Shown here: positions 11,701-20,943 of the stretch, one piece after another
Layout: each line of letters opens with the position of its first letter
Numbering within the stretch: position 1 is the first letter of the stretch
Origin: Schistocephalus solidus
Lineage: Eukaryota; Platyhelminthes; Cestoda; Diphyllobothriidea; Diphyllobothriidae
Length of the DNA stretch: 64,000 nucleotides
NCBI GenBank assembly: GCA_017591395.1
Contig: WEDG01004101.1
Coordinates: forward strand, 62,001-126,000
Direction of reading: 5' to 3'
The notes under the pieces: model-generated
Databases searched by the model: none
The model's input: only the letters and a program-made list of their open reading frames with translations
Told to the model about the DNA's origin: nothing
Made by a program: the position numbers and the translations under genes

Positions 11701-12050
11701 TCATACCCAATCCCAAGTGTGGCACACCTGGGATTCGAACCCACGACCTTTGGTATTTGGAGTCGAACGCTCTACCATTGAGCCACGGGCTCGTTGCTTT
11801 GTCGGTTGCGATCGGGAATATGATGATAGTGTGTGGCTCACCGATCTGCTTAAGGAACATTTATGTTCCGTTGTGCCCTGGAACTCAGACTAGAGTACTC
11901 ACAGGCAGTCGTCGCATAGCGACATGTAGCATATGTTGTTAATGTGGAACCGACAAAGACAAGGGAGACCGGAATGGCCATTTCTGGCTTATTAGCCGTC
12001 ATCAGCCAGTCATACCCAATCCCAAGTGTGGCACACCTGGGATTCGAACC

Positions 12051-15042
12051 AACGACATTTGAGAATAGAGCCAAACGCACAACCGTTGTGCCACGGTCCC
12101 CTCGTTTTGTAGGTTTTTATCGGGAATATGATAACTGTGCGTAACACACCGATCTGCATAAAGAATATGTAAGATCGGTGGTGCCCTAATGATCACAATA
12201 GAGCCCAAGCAGGCGTCACATAGCGACGTGTGTCATATACTAATAAGTTGAACCGAGAACAACAATGCAGACCCGAATGGCCATTTCTTACTTATTATCC
12301 GTCATCAGCCAGTCTTAGCCGATCCTATGTGTGGAGCACCTGGGATTCGAACCCGCCACGTAATGATTTTACTCGAACGCTCTTCCACTGAGCAATGGAC
12401 CCGTGGATTTTACGGTTGTGATTGGAAATATGATGATAGTGTGTTGCTCACCGATCTGCTTTAGGAACGTGTATGTTTGTTTTTCCATGGAGCTCACATT
12501 AGAGCCCTCACAGGCGGTCGCATAGCGACGTGTAGCATATTTTCATCAGGTGAACCGACAACGACAAGGGAGATTGGAATAGCCATTTCTGGCTTTCTAA
12601 CCGTAATCAGCCAGTTGTAGCTTAACCTAAGTGCGTAGCACCCGGGATTCAAAACCATGACGTATTGAATTAAGTTGAACGCTCTACCACTGAGCCATGG
12701 ACCAGTGGTTTTGTCGGTTATGCTCGGAAATATGATAATAGTATGTGGCTCACCGATCTGCGTAATCAACATGTATGTTCCGTTGTGCCCTGGCGCTCAT
12801 TTTTGTGGCCTTGCTGGCGGTCGCATAGCGACGTGTAGCATATTTTAATAACGTGAAACGACAACTACAACGACAAGGGAGATCGGAATGGCCATTTCTG
12901 GCTTATTAGCCGTCAGCAGCCAGTTATCCTCAATTTCAAGGGTGGATCGCATTGCATTTGAACCAATGACTTTTGGAAATTGAGCCGAATGCTCCACCAT
13001 TGGGCCAAGGACATGTTGTTTTTTTCGGTTGTGATCTGGAATATAATGATCGTGTGCGGCTCACCGATCTGCTTAAGGGACATGTATTCTCCGCTGTGCC
13101 CTGGAGCTCACTTAAGAGAAATTTCAGGAGGTCGCATAGCGACGTGTAGCATATGTTGATAAGGTGAACCGACAACGACAAGGGAGACCGGATTGGCTAT
13201 TTCTGGCTAATTAGCCGTCATCAGCTAGTTATACTCAATTCAAAGGGTGCATTATTTGGCATTCTAACCTACGATCTATGAAAATTGTGCCAAACGCAAA
13301 ATATTTGTGCCACGGGCCCTTTGTTTTGTCGTTGTCGATCGGGAACATGATGAATGAGTGTACTACACCGATGTGCTTAAGGAACATGTACGATCGGTTG
13401 TGCCCTGGGGACCACAATAGAGCACAATCAGGCGGTCGCATAGCGACGTGTTGCATATTTTGAAAAAGTGAACCAACAACGACAAGGGAGACCGAAATGG
13501 CCATTTCTGGCTTATTAGCCATCATCGGCCAGTTATACTCAATTCCAAGGGTCGTTCACATTGCACTTGAGCTCACGAGATTTGGAAATTTAGCCAATTG
13601 CTCTGCCATTGAGCCACGGACAAATTATTTTTTTAGTTTTGAGCGGGAATGTGATAAATATGTGTAACACACTGATCTGCTTAATGAACATGCATGATCA
13701 GTGTTGCTCTGTGGATCACAATAGAGCCCAAGCAGCTGGTCACATAGCGTTGTGTATCATATGCTCATAAGGTGAATCGAAATTGACAAGGGAGATCGGA
13801 ATGGACATTTCTGGCTTATTGGCCGTCATAAACCAGTCGTAGCTTATCCTAGGTGTTGAGCACCTGGGATTCGAATCCAAAACGCATTGCATTTAGTCTA
13901 ACGCCCTACAATTTAGCCATTGATCATTGGTTTTTTAGGTTGTGCTCATAAATATGATGATAGTGTTTTGTTCACCGATTTTCTTAAGGAACGTCTATGT
14001 TCCATTGTCCCATGGAGCTCAAATTAGAGCCCAAACAGGCGGTCGCATAGCGACGTGTAGCATATTTTTATAAGGTTAACCGACAACGACTTTGGAGACC
14101 AAAATTGCCATTTCTGGCTAATTAGCCGTCATCAGCCAGTTATGCTCAATTCCAAGGGTGGATCACCTGGCATTCTAACTGATGAAATTTGGAAATTGAT
14201 CCAAATGCACTACCATTGAGCCACGGACAGGTTGTTTTGTTTTTGTGGTCTGGAATATGATGATAGTTTGCGGCTCACGGATCTGCGTAAGCAACATATA
14301 TGTTCTGTTATGCCCTGGAACTCACTTTAAAGGCCTTACAGGGAATATTTATTTTCCGTTGTGCCCTGCAGATTACTTTAGGGGCCTCGAATGTGGTTGT
14401 GTAGCAACCAGTAGCGTCTATTGAGAAAGTGCACAAACAAAGTAAAAAGAAACCAAAATGGTCATTTCTGGTTAATTAACCGTCAGTAGCCCGACATTTC
14501 CAATTTCAAGTGTGGATCATCTGGGATTCAAACCTGCGAACTTTGGTAATTGAGTCGAAGGATCTACCATTGAGCCACGGCTCCATTGTTTTGTCGGTTG
14601 TGATCGGGAATATAAGGATAATTAGCAGCTCACTGATCTGTTTAAGTAACATGTATGTTCCGTTGTTCCCTGGAGCTCACATTAAAGCCCTCGTAGGCGG
14701 TCGCATAGTTACGTGTTGCATATTTTGATAAGGTGAACCGACAACGACTGGGGAGACCGGAATGGCCATTTCTAGCTTATTAACCATCAGCAGCCGGACA
14801 TTCCCAATACCAGTTTTTGAATACCTGGGATTGGAACCCGCGACCTTTGTTAATTGAGTCGAACGCTCTACCATTGAGCCACGGACCCATTGTTTTGCCA
14901 GGTTGTGATCGGGCATATGATGATAATATGAGGCTCACGATCCGTTTAAGTAGCATATGTGTTCTGTTGTCCTATGTAGCTCACTTTAGAGCCTTAGCAG
15001 GTGGTCGCATGGTAACGTGTAGCATATGTGAAAAGGTGGAAG
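12051..15042 (-). repeat. Diverged flank of the 305-bp SINE satellite
   Basis: About ten further units at about 305-bp spacing, recognisable by repeated phrases such as GGCCATTTCTGGCTTATT and GTCGCATAGCGACGTGTAGCAT. They differ from each other and from the homogeneous block by many substitutions and small indels. Several have lost the hammerhead core (changes in the CTGATGA equivalent near 12595, 12915, 13525, 13830, 14485 and 14790). They are most likely older array-edge units no longer homogenised. Confidence 0.9.
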
Positions 15043-16096
15043 TGACACGTAGATAGCCGTAGATTTTTATCCGGTTTACCAGGCGAAACGCACAAGGCTG
15101 GAGTCAGTGCGTGCAGGGGCGGTGGGACATTCGAGGAAAATCACGCGTGGCTGACAACCGACGTCATATAAAAAGAAGAGAGAAGGCTGCCAGAGGCAGG
15201 TGACCATCGTGGAACACCACCATCACCATCACCCCCACGAGGTTGAAATCAACTCACGCTGGCATAAAGGACTGATCATTCCGCTGGCTGACGAGGGGCA
15301 GGCCACTACGCACGCTGACTTGTCAAAAAATACGATGGTGGAGGAAGAATAAAATGTCACTAGAGGGAGAGGTCAAGCCTTATCAGCTGCAAACAGGCAG
15401 GTCAAAGTTCTAGCGCTAAGTAGAATAAAATACAAGGCAGGCGTCAAGGCTGAAACAGTCAAGACCAACAGGAAGATTAACCACAGAAATCGGATGATGG
15501 AAACGAGGGGGTTTCCGAAACTTCAATCCAAACACACTCCGCTCCATGAAATTGTCCCTTCTTCTTCGTCTGCTTCGGGGGATGATGAGCTTGATAAGAT
15601 TACGCGACTGCGCGTTTCGAATTTAGGTTCAAATATCTGACCTCTGGGAAATTTATTTTCTTCAAGAATTTTGGCCTACTATCCGCTCAATTACCTTTCC
15701 GGTACCAGGAACTGGATTCCACTCAACGATAACTTCGTCCTCACAACTTTTCAACGGGATTTTCGCAGAACATGGACTTCCATCGAGTCGGTTATCCCTC
15801 GTGTATGCCGTTTGCGAACCGAGACAAGCAACTTCTGCCTAGGCTGAGGTACCCTACTAAACTTTTTCGTTGAATGCATCATATTTCGAACATACTTGAT
15901 AAACAGCTCTCTACCGAATTCATCTATAACCGTAGTAGGATGAAATTATCCAACCTATAAAGTCAATATCTAATAGCAGAACGATGTCAAAGGATTTCCG
16001 CCTCGCACATGGGACGAAAATTCATATATAACGTTTTTTATTGTTAATATACCATGTTTGCACAAATTGGTGAAGGCTGAAATTGAAGTCCAAAAT
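15043..16096. other. No recognisable gene
   Basis: Array similarity stops near 15042. A TATAAAA-like string (about 15168) is followed by a short frame with six histidine codons (about 15220-15237) and a stop near 15352; there is no family match and it is too short to call. The rest shows nothing recognisable. Confidence 0.4.
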
Positions 16097-16168
16097 GGTG
16101 CGCGGTGCGGGATCGAGCCGGCGACCCCACGCCTGCAAGACCAACGCCCACCCGACTGTGCCATCGCC
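16097..16168 (-). repeat. tRNA-like SINE head or tRNA pseudogene, different from the 305-bp family
   Basis: The minus strand has box A-like TGGCACAGTCGGG (16163-16151) and box B-like GGCTCGATCCC (16119-16109) at tRNA spacing, with a TGC where an anticodon could be. Cloverleaf stems are imperfect, which suggests a tRNA-derived repeat just 5' of the LINE. Confidence 0.5.
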
Positions 16169-16189
16169 TCACGCTCGGCGGAGCGCTCT

Positions 16190-18635
16190 AAAAGCCTTAT
16201 AAATTGGTTACGGACAACGTACGATCCGCAGTCAGACAGTAGTCTGATGGATGATTTAGAAGCGTTTGCTAGTCGATCCGAAGTCATGATTATGGGCAAC
16301 TTTAACGCTCCGAGTATCGATTGGAATCTGAGCTCGGCACCAGGCTCGGAATTAAACTTCGAGCACCGCCAATACACAAACGCTTCCTAACTCAACACGT
16401 CCTGTCTCCAACCAGAATACGCGAGAGGCAACAAGCCAATTGTTTAAACCTTGTATTGACAAAAGCGTCTGACAGCGTCAATTTTGTGAACTGTCTACCC
16501 CCACTGGGCAAAAGTGACCACGTAGTCCTACAGTGGGAATATTCACTCTTCTCTGTCCCCGATCGAAGCATCATAGTCAAACGCAGCATATGGCGTGGAG
16601 ATTTTACAGAAATTAAAATTGATGTGCACCGTTTAGACTGGAATGAAACATTCAATGGATGTATTCTCGAGGATTTGTTGGAATTTTAGGCCGTATTACA
16701 TGGACTTATCACCAGCTACTGCCCTAATGCGAGAAAGAAGGTACCAACAGGCCCCAGCGGCTAACTACCACACTGACGAGTGAATCAAACCGTAAGCGAA
16801 AGCTGTGGCAAACTTATCTGAGGGAGAAGACCGTCGAATCAACGATGAAGTGCAAAGGGTAAAAGGCCTGGTTTATAAAGCCCGCCAAAGTTTCGAGGAT
16901 AACCTGATAAACCATGCAGCAGAAAACCCAAAGCTCTTTCTCTACTACATTAGGCAGTGCACTCGAAATAAAGACCCCATCCCTTTGTTAAAAACGGATG
17001 AAGGTGTTGAACTTTGCAAGGACGAGGAAATGGCTAAGCATTTATCTCAGTTCTTTTAGTCGGTTTTTACGAGAGAAGCCGATCTAATCGCTGATAACTA
17101 TAGTGTGGAAGAGATTCTGACAATTGACTCAGTGTTCATCACAGAACCTATGATTCTGCAGGAACTACTGAAACTGGAAGAAATGAAATTGCCAGGTCCT
17201 GAAGTAACACCGGCAAAGTTGTTGAAGTAGTTGGCAAAACCCTAGCATCTACACTTCCTAGCCTCCTCGCTGCAGGCAGATTGCCACCGGATTGGAAGAC
17301 TACGTGGATTTCCCCGATGCATAAAAGTGGCAGCCGGGCTTCCGCAAATAACTACCGACCGGTAAGTCTCACCTCCATATGTTGCAAGGTTATGGAGCGA
17401 ATCAGCAAACGTGAACTGATGCAGTTTTTTCGAGCGACATTATCTTCTCTCTGACGCGCAGTACGGATTCCACAGAGGAAGGTCCTGTTTAACTAATTTG
17501 CTCTTCTGTCTGGAACGATGAACCCGAGTGGTCGATGAAGTAAATGTGGTGCACACAGTCTACATAGACTTCAAGAAGGCCTTTGATAGCGTGCCTCACC
17601 AATGTCTTCTACACAAACTCAACCGTATTGGGGTAAGGGGCAAGCTGTTAAAATGGATCGGAAACTTCTTGATTGGTTGGTCTCCGATTTTTCGTCTTGG
17701 CGATCAAGAATCGGCGGAGGTGGCGATTGAGAGTCAGATTCCTCAGGGCTCCGCCCTTGGCCCTATCCTCTTCGTTATATACACCAATGACTGCGTAACT
17801 GGATTGGACTGCGACAGTGCCATGTTTACTGACTAGATAAAGCTTTGGAAGGTCATCCACAACGAAGCTGATGAAGCGAATCTACAGGCGAACTTGCATT
17901 GACTCGAGGAATAGTTGCACAACTGGCTCCTCCCATTCAATGCTACCAATTGCAATATTCTATGAAACGACAGAACTAGCTCCGTGCAACGAGAATTTAC
18001 TATCAATGACCACAAACCGCTACCAGAGGTAGAGGCTCAGAAAGATCTAGGAGTATGGATCACGCGCTCACTGAAGCCATCGTTCCATTGCTCGAAAGTA
18101 GAAAAATTCGAAATATTAAGCTTTTATCTAATTAAGTAAGCGTTTGCGAAGATCGAAAAAGGGTGCTTTAATAAGTTCATCTGGATACTCGTGCGACCAC
18201 AATTGGAATTTGCCATACAAGTCTGGAGACCGTGGTCTGTCAAAGACCACAGCACCCTTGATAAGTTCCAAAGATGTGCACCCAAGGTTGTTTGAGGTCA
18301 AAGCTACCTGCCTTACGAGACACGATTGTCTAATTTTGATCTGTTTCCTTTGGATTATAGACAGTTGCGTGGAGACCTAGTACAAGCGTTTCGCATGCCG
18401 CGGGGTCAGGATTGTTGCCTTGCATCTGGAGACTTCTTTGAACTGGCCCCTACCACTACTTTGAGAAAAATATCCTATTAAACTATGTGTGACTGGCGCA
18501 AGACTGGATGCAAGAAGGTTCTTCTTCTCCTCCAAAAGAGTGATTAAGGCCTGGAATGCTCTGACTGTGGACATCATTATGTCCCCATCCGTTAACACTT
18601 TTAAGCGTAAGTTTGACCAGTACAGCCATATATAG
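16190..18635 (+). pseudogene. CR1-like non-LTR retrotransposon (LINE), degenerate
   Basis: Several frames in order make one decayed LINE. The endonuclease shows MGNFNAPSIDW (16290-16325) and GKSDHVVLQW (16507-16536), the APE GDFN and SDH motifs. Next come a linker (16805-17059) and reverse transcriptase blocks NNYRPVSLTS (17349-17378), VYIDFKKAFDSVPH (17558-17599), IPQGSALGPILF (17737-17772) and, in place of the catalytic FADD, FTD followed by TAG (about 17824-17835). The end, SVNTFKRKFDQYSHI then stop at 18635, is CR1/L2-like. Breaks include a frameshift near 16385, TAG at 17057 and 17228, a likely extra T in the T-run near 17428, and TGA near 17519. The element copied itself by target-primed reverse transcription; this copy cannot. 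A 3' UTR may extend to about 18870. Confidence 0.85.
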
Positions 18636-18879
18636 CAGCATAACATCAGAAACTAGCACATTTCCTGTAACATATTCCCATCCACAATTTACGCGTCATA
18701 GAACATACTACTCTCTATTTTGAGTAATATTATATTATAATTGTTCGTAAGATGCCCTGTAGAGTGACGGGGAGATAAAATTTTGTCCATCGTACAATAT
18801 GCGTCAGCCTTTATTTAATTTGCAATGTCAGTGAAAGGCGTCAACTATCTTTCCCTTAATAAAATTCAACTGAAATATA

Positions 18880-19224
18880 TATGATAGTGTGTGGCTCACA
18901 GATCTGCTTAAGGAACATGTATGTTCTGTTGTGCCTTGGAGCACACATTAGACCCCCACAGTCGGTCACATAGCGACGTGTAGTATATGTTGATAAGTTG
19001 AACCAAAAACGACAAGGGAGACTGGAAGGGCCATTTCTAGCCTAGTAGCCGTCATCAGCCAGTCATACCCAATCCCAAGTGTGGACCACTTGGGATTCAA
19101 ACAAGCGACCTTTGATAATTGAGTCGATTGCACTACCATTGAGCTACATGTTAGCTGTTTTGTCAGTTGCGATCGGGAAGATGACGAAGGTATGTGACTC
19201 ACCGACCTGCTTAAGAAACCTGTG
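18880..19224 (-). repeat. Isolated diverged unit of the 305-bp SINE satellite
   Basis: Same order of phrases as the main array (GTGTGGCTCAC, CTGCTTAAGGAACATGTATGTTC, hammerhead module, tRNA-like head). The hammerhead at 19020-19064 (minus) has GACTGG/CCAGTC as perfect Watson-Crick stem I and intact CTGATGA and GAA, but a partly changed stem III. This unit lies about 3.8 kb past the array end, beyond the LINE. Confidence 0.85.
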
Positions 19225-19230
19225 GTTTTC

Positions 19231-19414
19231 ATATCACAACCGACAAAACAACGAGCCCGTGGCTCAATGGTAGAGCGTTCGACTCAATTACCAAAGGTCG
19301 TGGGTTTGAATCCTAGGGCTTCCACACTTGAGATTGGGTATGATATGCTGATGACAGCTAATAAGCCAGAAATGGCCATTCCGGTCTCCCTTGTCTTTGT
19401 CGGTTCCACATTAT

Positions 19415-19416
<2 letters not shown>
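19231..19416 (+). mobile_element. tRNA-derived SINE, single copy, plus orientation
   Basis: A full head-to-tail SINE without the satellite spacer: ACCGACAAAACAACGAGCCC, box A TGGCTCAATGG, box B-like GGTTTGAATCC, hammerhead module (19342-19386), tail CTTTGTCGGTTCCACATTA, then (AT)n. This copy suggests the mobile unit is about 185 bp and that the array spacer was acquired separately. CTGATGA and GAA are intact, but stem I has decayed (GATATG against CCGGTC). It is head to head with the preceding minus-strand unit. Confidence 0.85.

Positions 19417-19474
<58 letters not shown>
19417..19474. repeat. (AT)n tract joining SINE and PLE 3' ends
   Basis: About 58 bp of AT repeats between the plus-strand SINE tail and the minus-strand PLE 3' end, the mirror image of the join at 8541-8571. 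Confidence 0.95.
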
Positions 19475-19476
<2 letters not shown>

Positions 19477-19509
19477 AAGGAGAAGATAAAGCGATCTCTG
19501 GGGAAGAAG

Positions 19510-19564
19510 ATATACTTGTCTGACGTTTCACACTCATACTCGAGCGCATCATCAGAGATAGAGC
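19510..19564 (-). ncRNA. Minimal hammerhead-like motif at PLE 3' end
   Basis: The minus strand reads TCT (19558-19556), CTGATGA (19555-19549), a stem of six pairs with two G-U wobbles (GCGCTC 19547-19542 with GAGTGT 19535-19530), GAAA (19529-19526), then CGTC with candidate cleavage after C19522, then AGA pairing with TCT. ACGT (19526-19523) is self-complementary and could serve as an intermolecular stem III. One unpaired T (19548) sits next to the core, so activity is uncertain. Minimal, probably dimeric hammerheads are described in animal PLE flanks. Confidence 0.6.
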
Positions 19565-19583
19565 ATAGGGGGAACTACATGGT

Positions 19584-19948
19584 TTAAAAAGGTCTTTCGG
19601 GCTCACTTGCGATAGGTCTAGCCACCTCGTATCTCATTGGTCCTCCCCTCGTGCGCCAATGGTGCTTGACGGCCTCATAGGACACTGGTAGGTCAATGCT
19701 GCGGTTCATAGAGTTGGCGCCTGATTGCCAAGCTTCGATGACTGCCCTCGCCAGTCTGTTATCGGCTCGGCCGAGAACTTGAGCCCTGTAAAAATCGAAC
19801 CGGTGGTTGTTTTCTAGATTATGCATGGCGACGTGTGCTCGAATATCCTTTGGCCTTACGGGCAGAGTGTGCTCGTGCATGCGCGTACTCAGTCCTTTGT
19901 CGGTCATGCCACAGTAGTTGGCCGGGCAGTCTAGACAGTTGACACGGT
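19584..19948 (-). pseudogene. Penelope-like element, C-terminal GIY-YIG fragment
   Basis: An uninterrupted frame from an (AT)n boundary to a stop: VNCLDCPANYCGMTDKGLS, MHEHT, RFDFYRAQVLGRADNRLAR, YEAVKHHWRTRGGP. It is the same region as 7902-8430 with the nuclease start intact (no frameshift at CPANYCG). It is 5'-truncated exactly at an (AT)n tract (19948-19970), so the N-terminal reverse transcriptase is absent. The 3' UTR continues to 19475 and holds the hammerhead-like motif. A truncated, dead retrocopy. Confidence 0.85.
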
Positions 19949-19970
19949 ATATATATATATATATATATAT
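19948..19970. repeat. (AT)n tract at the 5' truncation of the PLE
   Basis: A short AT run at the break between PLE coding sequence and the palindrome that follows. Confidence 0.85.
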
Positions 19971-20053
19971 GGCAAAGACGTTATACCGTACTTCCGACAT
20001 AGGTACTAGCTAGTACCTATGTCGGAAGTACGGTATAACGTCTTTGCCATATA
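19966..20053. repeat. Perfect 88-bp palindrome without spacer
   Basis: Two 44-bp arms are exact reverse complements, meeting between 20009 and 20010 (centre TACTAGCTAGTA). The outer five bases of the left arm belong to the (AT)n tract. The arms match no other element here. It could be a true cruciform-forming palindrome, the hairpin scar of an insertion or break, or a sequencing/assembly foldback. Confidence 0.95.
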
Positions 20054-20251
20054 AGATTCATACTACTTATAGTACTACTTGTTTGTAGAATGGGCATTAC
20101 GTGGTTATTCCACAGTGGTTGATTGTCTTCGACCCAAATGTTCATTGAAATTTCGGGTCTGACTCTAAAAAGTCATATCCTAAGCACCCGACTCCATGTC
20201 CTGCACTTAATAATTTCAGAAATTATTTCCCCGATATATATATATATACAG
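20054..20251. other. Spacer between palindrome and 367-bp array
   Basis: Nothing recognisable except a short (AT)n run at about 20235-20249 directly before the first 367-bp repeat. Confidence 0.5.
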
Positions 20252-20943
20252 AGAGGAGACACGACAGATAATTTGGGTAGATTGATACAGTCTGTTTCGG
20301 GCTTATTCTGCCTTCATTCAGCCAATCATAACCCTGACTACCAGCTGGGACTGGAAACACAAACATGCACTCGAGTACGGCGCAAACAGTCCACACACTG
20401 GGTCTAGCAGATGGGTCATAGGCACTTCATCGAAGCGAAGTTCATCAGTGGCTCACCACCTGTCATTCTCTGTCGCTGTAGATCGGGTATTTATTCAAAC
20501 AGGAATAGGCGCACACCGATCCAGTGGCTTCCCGAAGCAAACAAGCTCCGTATGGTAGGCAAAGATCACGAAGAGGCAACCAGTTAACAGGCCGAAGTCG
20601 GCCAAGTTATAATTGCAGAGAGGAGACACGACGGAGAAAATGGGTAGATTGATACAGTCTGTTTCGGGCTTATTCTGCCTTCATTCAGCCAATCATAACC
20701 CTGACTACCAGCTGGGACTGGAAACACAAACATGCACTCGAGTACGGCGCAGACAGTCCACACACTGGGTCTAGCAGATGGGTCATAAGCACTTCATCGG
20801 AGCGAAGTTCATCAGTGCCTCACCACCTGTCATTCTCTGTCGCTGCATATCGGGTATTTATTCTAACAGGAATAGGCGCACACCGATCTAGTGGCTTCCC
20901 GAAGCAAACAAGCTCCGTAAGGGTGGCAAAGGTCACGAACAGG
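20252..20943 (-). repeat. 367-bp satellite, inverted end block (about 1.9 copies)
   Basis: Starts after (AT)n with AGAGAGGAGACACGAC, which recurs 367 bp later. Both copies carry the hammerhead-like module on the minus strand (20275-20334 and 20642-20701). The block ends within CACGAACAGGCA at about 20943, where the array reverses. Confidence 0.9.

Larger units (their letters stand above)
8572..12050 (-). repeat. 305-bp tRNA-SINE satellite, homogeneous block (12 hammerhead units)
   Basis: A fixed landmark (GTGTGGCAC or its equivalent on plus) recurs at 8660, 8965, 9270, 9575, 9883, 10188, 10493, 10798, 11103, about 11409, 11717 and 12026, giving steps of 305-309 bp. Units are nearly identical by eye. 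Read on the minus strand, each holds a tRNA-like head with box A and box B, a hammerhead-like module, a tail ending CTTTGTCGGTTCC, then about 150 bp of spacer. The spacer contains short hairpins such as GGAACAT/ATGTTCC. The consensus has no AAAA on plus, hence no TTTT Pol III terminator on minus; one exception is AAAA near 9709. Short recurring open frames (73 and 98 codons) merely reflect the repeat and are not genes. Confidence 0.95.

Noticed and set aside
8660..11942. Recurring 73- and 98-codon open frames on opposite strands in the 305-bp array
   Set aside because: They repeat exactly with the satellite period, lie across the tRNA-like head and ribozyme, and show no protein motif. They are by-products of the repeat.
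15165..15352. TATA-like string followed by a short His-rich frame
   Set aside because: No ATG near the start, no family resemblance, and the histidine codons come from a CAC/CAT mini-repeat.
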